DNA from: an uncultured Bacteroidales bacterium
Lineage (GTDB): Bacteria > Bacteroidota > Bacteroidia > Bacteroidales > UBA932
Length of the DNA stretch: 5,097 nt
Direction: 5' to 3'
Assembly (NCBI GenBank): GCA_946408295.1
Contig: CAMJRT010000107.1
Coordinates: 1-5,097 of the forward strand
A program made the position numbers and the translations under genes. Of this stretch, positions 1 through 5,097 are shown piece after piece; position 1 is the first letter of the stretch, and the number at the start of each line of letters is the position of its first letter. The notes below the pieces were generated by a model, which saw nothing but the letters and a program-made list of their open reading frames with translations, ran no database searches and had not been told where the DNA came from.

Positions 1-886
1 GGAAGATAGCGGAGACCGCCTCCTTGGGATGGGATTTATATACGCCATCCATATAGTCTTTCATTTCTTTGGGGTTCATTCCCCAAAAACCACTTGAATC
101 GGGACTATCAATCAAACCATCAATAATGGCATTCGCGTAGTTATTATGACTGCTCACCTCGCTGGTAGAGAATACGCCATATTCCCGCCGAAATTCATTC
201 ATATAAAGAAGCAAGCATAGCATTGTCACGACAGTTGCTATCAATCCTGAAAGAGCGAAACGGCGGCTGGTTTTCATTACCGCTTTTAAACCGAAAACAA
301 GCAGAAAAACTGGAACAAAATAGATGAATATAGGACGATGAAATAGTAAGATAATAAAAATCAGGAAGAATGAAGTTCCGTAGCGAATTGTTTCACGCCA
401 AGAGGGCTTTTCTACATTTTCGTTTGTCAGCAAGACTGTGCAATAATAGATTAAGATGACGGACCAACTGATGGCAAGTGATTCGGTAATGATACGGTTA
501 GCCCAAACATTCAGGTACGGGAAGCATCCGTAGAAAAGTGTCATCCAAAATACAAGCCTCGGGTTAATTTTCAACCTTAATGCTGTTTGGTAAAAGAACC
601 ATATGGACAGTAAAAACATCAAATGCTGGAAAATGACAGTAGTTATGAGAAATGATTCTTCACCGACAAGCAGTTTCATCGTTCCTAAAACAAACGGATA
701 TACAGGCGTTCTATATGAATCCAGTTGTCCACTCATAAAAACATCAAACGCTCTGATGTACGAGGGTGCATCAGGATAATTTGAAAATACTCCTCGAAAA
801 ACAATCAGGAAAATAGATTCTACGATAGCAAGGAAATAAATAATAACGAGGCTCTTATTCCTCTTAATAAACTCACTTACTTTCAT
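1..886 (-). CDS. GT-C type membrane glycosyltransferase (family 39/PMT-like), C-terminus beyond the window
   Basis: My hand translation gives an open frame of 295 codons from ATG at 886 to the window edge, so only the N-terminal part is seen. The protein is strongly hydrophobic, with likely membrane helices near residues 13-31, 79-103, 133-153, 170-198 and 209-229. The layout fits GT-C enzymes such as ArnT and PMT: an acidic residue in the first extracytoplasmic loop (PDAPSY, D39), then RTPVYP at 59-64, ITES at 133-136 and HRP at 183-185 at the end of a helix. This family transfers sugars from polyprenyl-phosphate donors on the outer face of the cytoplasmic membrane; the acceptor here is unknown. 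The start overlaps the upstream oxidoreductase by 14 nt, indicating coupled translation. The gene is AT-richer (41% GC over 1-600) than the genes to its right. It could also be a polymerase-like or uncharacterised polytopic protein; the missing C-terminal half limits certainty. Confidence 0.75.
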   Translation of the reverse strand, partial: MKVSEFIKRNKSLVIIYFLAIVESIFLIVFRGVFSNYPDAPSYIRAFDVFMSGQLDSYRTPVYPFVLGTMKLLVGEESFLITTVIFQHLMFLLSIWFFYQTALRLKINPRLVFWMTLFYGCFPYLNVWANRIITESLAISWSVILIYYCTVLLTNENVEKPSWRETIRYGTSFFLIFIILLFHRPIFIYFVPVFLLVFGLKAVMKTSRRFALSGLIATVVTMLCLLLYMNEFRREYGVFSTSEVSSHNNYANAIIDGLIDSPDSSGFWGMNPKEMKDYMDGVYKSHPKEAVSAIF

Positions 887-2441
887 GGTATTCTTCTTCG
901 GTGTTGACGGCCCAGATGGCGAATTTGTCTTTGTTTCCTGCGGCGATGGCTTCGACCGCTTTCATAGCGGTTAGCATCGAGTGGTCCATATTGTTGTAGC
1001 GGTGCTGACCATTGCGACCTAGACAGAAGAGATTACTGAATCCGTTCAGCCAATCCTTGACGGCATCCAACTGATAGTAGCTGCCGAAATAGGCGGGATA
1101 GGCCTTCTTGATGCGTACATGGCAGGCATCCAGCACATCCTCCCGGTCGATGATGTCTATCTTGACCAATTCGTCAATGGCCATTTTGATGAAGGCATCC
1201 TTGTCCATCGTCCATAGCTCATCGCCTTCCGAGCAGAAATACTCCAGTCCCATCCATACCGTATTCTCATAGTCATTGACCAAATAGGGAGACCAGTTGT
1301 TGAAAATCTGCAGACGACCTATCTTGACATCCCTTTCCTGAATGTATATCCAGGTGTCCGGGACGCGGTTATGCCAGGTCTTGATTTTGGTTTCGTTCTT
1401 GATTTTGAGTTTCTTGACGCAAAGGCCGACGGTAATAAAGTCCCGATAAGGCAGTTCCGCAGCGATGCGTTTAACATCCTCCGGCTTACTCTCATCCTGG
1501 ATGGCTGCCACAAGGTCTTTGATGGGCATAGTGGACAAGGCATAGTCACAAGCAATCGTGTGAATGGCTCCGTCAGCGTCACGATAATCCACGGACGCCA
1601 CAGTCCCGTCTTTGATATGAAGGCCAACCACCTCGGACTGCATCAAGATTTCTCCTCCTTTGGATTTCACCTCGTCGGCTACCGTCTCCCACAACTGCCC
1701 CGGCCCATATTTGGGATAGATAAACTCTTCGATGAGAGAAGTCTCGACTTTGCCCCCCCCTTTCTTCCCAAATTTCTTATTCACCATATCCTTTAGAACC
1801 GCCCACACTGACAGACCTTTGACACGCTGACTGCCCCAGTCCGCACCCAGTTTGGAGGGATGGATACCCCAGACCTTTTCCGTGTAGTCCTCGAAGAACA
1901 TACTATAGAGCGGCTTCCCGAAACGGTTGATATAAAAGTCTTCCAACGACTTCTCTGGACGCTTGTGCAACATCGCTCCCAGATAGCCGAAACCGGCTTT
2001 CATCGTCCGTACAAAGCCCATATTGGAAAATGTCGTCATTGAAAGCGATATGGGGTAATCGAAAAATTTTCGCAAGAAGAAGATGCGGCTGACGCGATGC
2101 CTTTTCAAGATGACGCGGTCTTCTTTTTCGGGGTCAGGACCTCCCGAAACCAGTTCCTTGTCATTCAGGTTTAAAAGAATGTCATCTTTGGAGCGTTGTC
2201 CTTGGATGGGCATCATCCGCTGCCACCAGTCCATTACCTCCTTGTTCTTGGAGAAAAAGCGGTGTCCGCCGATATCCATCCTGTTGTTATTGTAACGGAC
2301 GGTTTGTGAGATTCCTCCTATCACATCGCTGGCTTCCAGGACGATGGGATGAATGTCTGATTTTTCAAGCAGTTCATACGCAGCCGTCAGTCCGGCAGGA
2401 CCGGCGCCTATGATAACGGCCGTTTTCTTGGGTTTTTCCAT
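873..2441 (-). CDS. FAD-dependent oxidoreductase, HemY/UDP-galactopyranose-mutase-like superfamily
   Basis: This is a complete 522-residue cytosolic protein. Its N-terminus carries the dinucleotide-binding fold: GAGPAG at 12-17, an acidic residue at the end of the second strand (E36), GG at 42-43 and GGHRFF at 58-63. A C-terminal FAD-contacting segment spans 475-492 ([14 protein letters not shown] and following), as in amine-oxidase and UDP-galactopyranose-mutase relatives. It is much longer than typical bacterial UDP-galactopyranose mutases (about 370-400 residues), so I do not call it Glf. Automatic labels of protoporphyrinogen oxidase for such proteins are unreliable. The substrate is unknown; its place between gtrA-like and glycosyltransferase genes suggests a sugar or polyprenyl-linked sugar. 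It starts 4 nt after the GtrA stop and overlaps the next gene by 14 nt. No strong Shine-Dalgarno is visible, and the GAGPAG fold begins within a dozen residues of the ATG, supporting this start. A G8 run occurs at codons 228-230. Confidence 0.88.
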   Translation of the reverse strand: MEKPKKTAVIIGAGPAGLTAAYELLEKSDIHPIVLEASDVIGGISQTVRYNNNRMDIGGHRFFSKNKEVMDWWQRMMPIQGQRSKDDILLNLNDKELVSGGPDPEKEDRVILKRHRVSRIFFLRKFFDYPISLSMTTFSNMGFVRTMKAGFGYLGAMLHKRPEKSLEDFYINRFGKPLYSMFFEDYTEKVWGIHPSKLGADWGSQRVKGLSVWAVLKDMVNKKFGKKGGGKVETSLIEEFIYPKYGPGQLWETVADEVKSKGGEILMQSEVVGLHIKDGTVASVDYRDADGAIHTIACDYALSTMPIKDLVAAIQDESKPEDVKRIAAELPYRDFITVGLCVKKLKIKNETKIKTWHNRVPDTWIYIQERDVKIGRLQIFNNWSPYLVNDYENTVWMGLEYFCSEGDELWTMDKDAFIKMAIDELVKIDIIDREDVLDACHVRIKKAYPAYFGSYYQLDAVKDWLNGFSNLFCLGRNGQHRYNNMDHSMLTAMKAVEAIAAGNKDKFAIWAVNTEEEYHESK

Positions 2442-2445
2442 AGGA

Positions 2446-2871
2446 TTATTTTGTGAAAAGAATGATTTTACGGGCGAAGAAGTTCCAAAGCATAACCAGA
2501 GCCGCGGTCAACAACTTGGAAATCATATAATGAATATGGGCGAGGTCGGTAAAGACATACAGCAGGAGGCTATTCAGCCCCAGACCGATGACACCGATAA
2601 CGCTGAAAATGACGAATTCACCGACCTTGTTGCTCATCTTGGAGGTCTTGAAAATCCATCCTGTACTCAGCAGGTAATTCACGACCAAGCCGGCAAGAAA
2701 GGAAATCGAGGCCGAGATTAGATAATGGAGTCCGATCCATTCCGTTAGGGCGTACAGAAGCCCATAATCGACCACGAAGGCAAAGCCACCGACGAACAGG
2801 TAGCGAAAGAGTTGGATAAACCCGTTTGAGGTTTCATCCACGAATAGCGTGTTCAGAATTTTCATCCGCAT
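2446..2871 (-). CDS. GtrA-like family membrane protein (putative polyprenyl-phosphate-sugar flippase)
   Basis: The 141-residue protein matches the GtrA-like family in length and layout, with four predicted helices near residues 21-43, 49-72, 84-107 and 112-136. Typical family features are visible: LFRYLFVGG at 21-29, an acidic residue in the first helix (D35), NYLLS at 65-69 followed by WIF at 72-74, and WNFFARK at 129-135. The founding member from Shigella phage serotype conversion is thought to flip undecaprenyl-phosphate-glucose across the inner membrane; family members act with a GT2 donor synthase and a GT-C transferase. A GT-C-like gene is two genes downstream; no GT2 gene is seen here. 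ATG at 2871 gives the longest form, and ATG at 2865 (third codon) is equally possible. It is the first gene of its unit and lies about 40 nt beyond an intrinsic terminator, so its expression may depend on read-through. No separate promoter is apparent in those 40 nt. Confidence 0.88.
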   Translation of the reverse strand: MRMKILNTLFVDETSNGFIQLFRYLFVGGFAFVVDYGLLYALTEWIGLHYLISASISFLAGLVVNYLLSTGWIFKTSKMSNKVGEFVIFSVIGVIGLGLNSLLLYVFTDLAHIHYMISKLLTAALVMLWNFFARKIILFTK

Positions 2872-2909
2872 TCATTTGCGCGATGCCATTATCCGGAGAC
2901 GGAATCACC

Positions 2910-2942
2910 AAAACAAAAAGCGTGAATGAACTCATTCACACT
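2910..2942 (-). terminator. Intrinsic (Rho-independent) terminator
   Basis: Read on the minus strand, AGTGTGAATG (2942-2933) pairs with CATTCACGCT (2928-2919) across an AGTT loop, giving ten pairs including one T-G wobble. The stem runs directly into TTTTTGTTTT (2919-2910). The plus strand has no T-run after the stem, so it works only in the minus direction. It closes the structured RNA and may also stop read-through from potD. It lies upstream of the GtrA-like gene and could act there as an attenuator. Confidence 0.8.
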
Positions 2943-3047
2943 CTAGGTCTTGGCAAACCCGTACAAAGAATAAGTCACATCCACGCTGGAACGCGGACAT
3001 TCACAACTTATTCGGCTTTGTACTTTAAACTGCCAAGTTTCGAGTGT
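2938..3047. repeat. Long imperfect inverted repeat (rod-like hairpin)
   Basis: Four collinear complementary blocks of 6, 7, 8 and 7 bases make up the arms. They lie at 2938-2943/3042-3047, 2949-2955/3031-3037, 2961-2968/3016-3023 and 2969-2975/3006-3012. The unpaired stretches between blocks differ in length on the two sides. The apex, about 2976-3005, is only weakly paired. The outer arm overlaps the 5' arm of the terminator by five bases (2938-2942), so the closing helix and the terminator stem cannot form at once. Confidence 0.8.
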
Positions 3048-3075
3048 TCCGAACAAATAGCAAACGCTAAAAATA

Positions 3076-3111
3076 TTGCATCGCTGCGACATTTCTATCA
3101 CAACGATGCAA
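3076..3111. repeat. Inverted repeat overlapping the -7 promoter box
   Basis: TTGCATCG at 3076-3083 is matched by CGATGCAA at 3104-3111, an 8-base perfect inverted repeat with a 20-base spacer. Similarity continues outward as ATAT on both sides if one base is bulged. The right arm covers the last three bases of the putative -7 box and the expected transcription start, so it could be a regulator site. It could also be a hairpin at the 5' end of the RNA. Confidence 0.5.
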
Positions 3112-3116
3112 ATATA
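3109..3116 (-). promoter_or_regulatory. Putative Bacteroidota-type promoter, -7 box
   Basis: On the minus strand this reads TATATTTG, an exact match to the Bacteroidota -7 consensus TAnnTTTG. The surrounding DNA is AT-rich. No convincing TTTG -33 element is present at the usual spacing of about 19-20 bases, so the assignment rests on one box and its position just before the structured RNA. Transcription would start near 3102-3105 and run towards the terminator and the GtrA-like gene. Confidence 0.5.
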
Positions 3117-3153
3117 GTAATTTTATAGAAATAACTTGCCGAAAACAGAAGAA

Positions 3154-4452
3154 TTACCTACTTCGTCTGCTTTTCCGCTTGTTTTTGTTGTGGCGGACGG
3201 TTACCAAGGCAACTATGATAGCGAGGACGGCGACGGCGAGGATGATGTAGGTGGTGGCGGAGGCGTTGTCGCCTTTGACGCGGCTCCACATAGCGAGGAG
3301 GAGGTCGGTGCGGTCACCGCTGTCGTGCATCATCGCGCAGCGCTGAATCGTGGAATAGTCGGGATACAGGACGGGGTTGACGGGAACGGCGGCCGCGTCG
3401 GGGCCGAAGAAGTAACTGGCGTCGAGGGGATCGAAGGATTCGGCATCTATCTGGGATTCAAGGACCTGCTGCCCGCCGACGGCGCTGACATAGCCGATGG
3501 CGGCCATATTGCGGATGGCATTTTCGGGCTTGCACATAAAGTCGATGAAGTAACGGGCCGCTTCGACATTCTTGGCGTATTTGGGAATGACCCAGCCGTC
3601 AAACCAGACATTGCTGCCTTCGTCGGGGACGCGGTAGTCGAGGCTGACGCCGACGGCTTCAGCCTCCTCCATCGCCCAGGCGGCATCACCGCTCCAGGTG
3701 AAATTGAGCCAGGCCTTCTCCTTGGTCATCTGCTCTTTGCCGAAATCGGCTTCCCAACCGGAAATGTTGCCGCTGACGCTCTTGAGGTATTTTTCGACCA
3801 GGGCAATGGAGGCGTCGGAGGAATCGTACATCAGGGAGTCGAGGGTGACGGCGCCGCTCTTGAGTTCATCCTGCTTGAGGTAAATCAGAATGGGGCAATA
3901 GACATCGCGGAAGGCATCTTTGACAAAGATTTTGCCGGCAAATTTGGGGTTGGCGAGGGCGTTCCAGGTGGAGACCTCCTCTTCGGTCACGTACTTGGTG
4001 TTGTAGAGGTAGCCGGTGGTGCCCCACATATAGCCGACGGCATAGTCGTTGGCATTCTTGCCGTGGCCGTCCACCTTGTTGAACTGCTCCACGATGTAGG
4101 GAGAGAGGTTGCCCATCCAGTTGATGCTGTCGGGGAAGTTCTTGTCGATGGGCAGGAGCAGGTCGGCACGGAGCATACGCTCGATGATGTAGTCGGAGGG
4201 GCAGACGACATCGAAGTCTTCGTGGCCGCGCTCAATCTTCGAGAGCATAATCTCATTGATGTCAAAGAGTTGATATACGATTTTGACGGGCTTGCCGGTC
4301 TGCGCCTCGTACCACTGTTCAAACTCCCCGATGAGTTCTTCATCAATGTAATCGGCCCAGTTATAGACCTTCAGGATGTTTTCGCGGCTCTGCGCGAAGC
4401 ACAGGCTCAGGGACATCACCAGCCCCACGGCTACAAAAATAATTTTCTTCAT
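3154..4452 (-). CDS. potD: Spermidine/putrescine ABC transporter substrate-binding protein, membrane-tethered
   Basis: The 432-residue protein captures polyamines in the periplasm and delivers them to the PotABC-type importer. Residues 1-20 form a signal peptide with a likely signal peptidase I site after CFA (A20/Q21). Ligand-site segments match E. coli PotD by position: YNWADY at 30-35, PSDY at 85-88, KDAFRDVY at 178-185, W253 in TWSGDA, and WFDGW at 283-287 (the tryptophan and aspartate pair of the E. coli site). It is longer than the usual 340-370 residues because of a C-terminal extension: a hydrophobic segment at about 401-419 followed by a 13-residue basic tail. This predicts an inner-membrane anchor with the binding domain outside. 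The start shares one base with the permease stop (TAATG), so translation is probably coupled. Polyamine preference (spermidine or putrescine) cannot be settled from the sequence. The gene is GC-rich like its neighbour. Confidence 0.92.
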   Translation of the reverse strand: MKKIIFVAVGLVMSLSLCFAQSRENILKVYNWADYIDEELIGEFEQWYEAQTGKPVKIVYQLFDINEIMLSKIERGHEDFDVVCPSDYIIERMLRADLLLPIDKNFPDSINWMGNLSPYIVEQFNKVDGHGKNANDYAVGYMWGTTGYLYNTKYVTEEEVSTWNALANPKFAGKIFVKDAFRDVYCPILIYLKQDELKSGAVTLDSLMYDSSDASIALVEKYLKSVSGNISGWEADFGKEQMTKEKAWLNFTWSGDAAWAMEEAEAVGVSLDYRVPDEGSNVWFDGWVIPKYAKNVEAARYFIDFMCKPENAIRNMAAIGYVSAVGGQQVLESQIDAESFDPLDASYFFGPDAAAVPVNPVLYPDYSTIQRCAMMHDSGDRTDLLLAMWSRVKGDNASATTYIILAVAVLAIIVALVTVRHNKNKRKSRRSR

Positions 4453-5097
4453 TATTTATTCTTTTTAAAACTTCTCAAATTGATAATCAACAAAAGCACC
4501 AGCACGACCAGGAAGATGACCGTCATCAGGGGGCGCAGTTCGGGGGTCAGTCCCCCTTTGCGCGCGTCGGCATAGATGTAGGTGGACAGCGTCTCCAGCC
4601 CCTGATTGCCCTTGGTGAAAAGGGTGACGGCAAAATCGTCGATAGACAGGGTGAAAGAGAGGATGAGCCCGGAAATCATACCCGGCCGAATCTGGGGCAG
4701 AATCACTTTCCGGAGGGCCTGGAACGGGGTCGCGCCCAGGTCCAGGGCCGCCTCATAGGTATTCTCCTTCATCTGGCGGAGTTTGGGCATCACGCTCAGC
4801 ACCACATACGGGGTGCAGAAACTGATATGCGCCAGCACCACCGTCACATAGCCCTGGGTCACGCCCAGCGCCACGAACAGGATGAACAGGGAGATACCCG
4901 TGATGATGTCGGGATTGAGCATCGGGACATCATTGAGGAAGGTAATCATCTTGCGGCGACGGCCGTAGAGATTGTTGATGCCGATGGCCGCGAGCGAACC
5001 CAGCAGGGTCGAGCATACGGACGCAATCAGGGCGATGGTCAGGGTGTTTTCGACGGCCCGGATCAGGGAATTGCTCACGCCTCCGCTGAAGAGGTTT
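4452..5097 (-). CDS. potC: Spermidine/putrescine ABC transporter permease, N-terminus beyond the window
   Basis: This is a membrane subunit of the polyamine importer. The frame is open to the window edge: upstream of the GTG at 5078 it continues as NLFSGG, which fits the loop before the second helix of PotC. The real start therefore lies outside, with roughly 45-55 residues missing. Counting from that GTG, the ABC-permease EAA loop, which docks on the ATPase, is at 109-134 (EAALDLGATP followed by ILPQIRPG). The PotC-typical SIDDFAVTLFT is at 145-155, followed by TLSTYIYADARKG at 163-175. Several hydrophobic helices surround these, and a basic tail ends the protein. Its TAA stop overlaps the potD ATG by one base. 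The C-then-D order matches the classical potABCD operon, so potA and potB are expected immediately upstream. The related permease PotB is less likely, given the motifs and the position directly before potD. Confidence 0.9.
   Translation of the reverse strand, partial: NLFSGGVSNSLIRAVENTLTIALIASVCSTLLGSLAAIGINNLYGRRRKMITFLNDVPMLNPDIITGISLFILFVALGVTQGYVTVVLAHISFCTPYVVLSVMPKLRQMKENTYEAALDLGATPFQALRKVILPQIRPGMISGLILSFTLSIDDFAVTLFTKGNQGLETLSTYIYADARKGGLTPELRPLMTVIFLVVLVLLLIINLRSFKKNK

Larger units (their letters stand above)
2910..3104 (-). ncRNA. Candidate structured small RNA or attenuating 5' leader, about 195 nt
   Basis: The interval is bounded upstream by a -7-like box (3109-3116) and downstream by an intrinsic terminator. 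Between them lies a long imperfect hairpin. On the plus strand, ACACTC (2938-2943) pairs with 3042-3047, CTTGGCA (2949-2955) with 3031-3037, GTACAAAG (2961-2968) with 3016-3023, and AATAAGT (2969-2975) with 3006-3012. That makes 28 Watson-Crick pairs in four collinear helices separated by internal loops. The rod shape with a promoter at one end and a terminator at the other is reminiscent of 6S RNA and of Bacteroidales-specific RNA families, but I cannot assign a family from sequence alone. The alternative is a leader controlling the gtrA-like operon. The transcription start is estimated from the promoter box, not observed. A 49-codon frame (3092-2943) crosses the same interval and is not called as a gene. 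Confidence 0.55.

Noticed and set aside
2938..3047. Invertible promoter of the Bacteroides capsule type
   Set aside because: The inverted-repeat arms are broken into short blocks and enclose only about 30 weakly structured bases at the apex. The promoter box lies outside them, so inversion would not switch transcription.
2938..3047. Integron attC recombination site
   Set aside because: The hairpin length is in range, but I found no RYYYAAC and GTTRRRY pair at its ends. There is no integrase or cassette structure in the window.
2826..3128. 100-codon open frame on the plus strand through the intergenic region
   Set aside because: It overlaps the start of the GtrA-like gene and runs through the hairpin and terminator. 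No promoter or ribosome-binding signal is seen and it matches no family I recognise. The structured RNA explains the region better.
4390..4452. Lipoprotein signal in PotD around Cys18
   Set aside because: The residues before Cys18 (LSL) do not fit a lipobox, which needs a small residue just before the cysteine, whereas a signal peptidase I site follows at Ala20. The C-terminal helix offers a different anchor.
3136..4575. 479-codon open frame on the plus strand opposite potD
   Set aside because: It lies entirely antisense to potD and the end of potC. Its translation is a low-complexity string of Gly, Asp, Val and Ala with no recognisable domain, as expected from a shadow of a GC-rich gene.
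5076..5078. GTG as the start codon of the permease
   Set aside because: The frame stays open upstream to the window edge with residues (NLFSGG) that fit PotC, and a start here would remove the first membrane helix. The gene is treated as truncated by the window.

Overview
The window reads as a piece of a Bacteroidota chromosome, most likely order Bacteroidales. This rests on a TAnnTTTG-type -7 box in the only long intergenic gap, the absence of strong Shine-Dalgarno sequences before the genes, and the character of the proteins. It is an inference; no rRNA or other marker gene is present. Every convincing gene lies on the minus strand, so biological order runs from high to low coordinates.

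Right part (5097 to 3154): the end of a polyamine ABC importer operon. The permease PotC is cut by the window edge and shares one base with the start of the substrate-binding protein PotD. PotA and PotB would be expected just outside the window. PotD has a signal peptide and, unusually, a C-terminal transmembrane helix with a basic tail, so it is probably tethered to the inner membrane beside the permease. These genes are GC-rich (59% by hand count over 4501-5040).

Middle (3153 to 2872): a 282-base gap that is not empty. On the minus strand it holds a -7-like promoter box, a long imperfect hairpin (2938-3047) and a clean intrinsic terminator (2910-2942). Together they outline a structured RNA of about 195 nt. 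It could be a free-standing small RNA (6S-like or a Bacteroidales-specific family) or an attenuating leader for the genes below. The base of the long hairpin and the 5' arm of the terminator use the same nucleotides, so the two structures compete.

Left part (2871 to 1): a tightly packed three-gene unit. It encodes a GtrA-like four-helix membrane protein, a 522-residue FAD-dependent oxidoreductase of the HemY/UDP-galactopyranose-mutase-like superfamily, and the N-terminal 295 residues of a GT-C type (family 39-like) membrane glycosyltransferase. The spacings (4-nt gap, then 14-nt overlap) indicate one operon. GtrA proteins move polyprenyl-phosphate sugars and GT-C enzymes use such donors outside the membrane, so the set suggests envelope glycan modification. 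GC falls to 41% over positions 1-600, which suggests that the glycosyltransferase has a different history from the transporter.

No tRNA, rRNA, CRISPR array, insertion sequence or phage gene was seen. The most worthwhile target is the structured RNA between the two operons.
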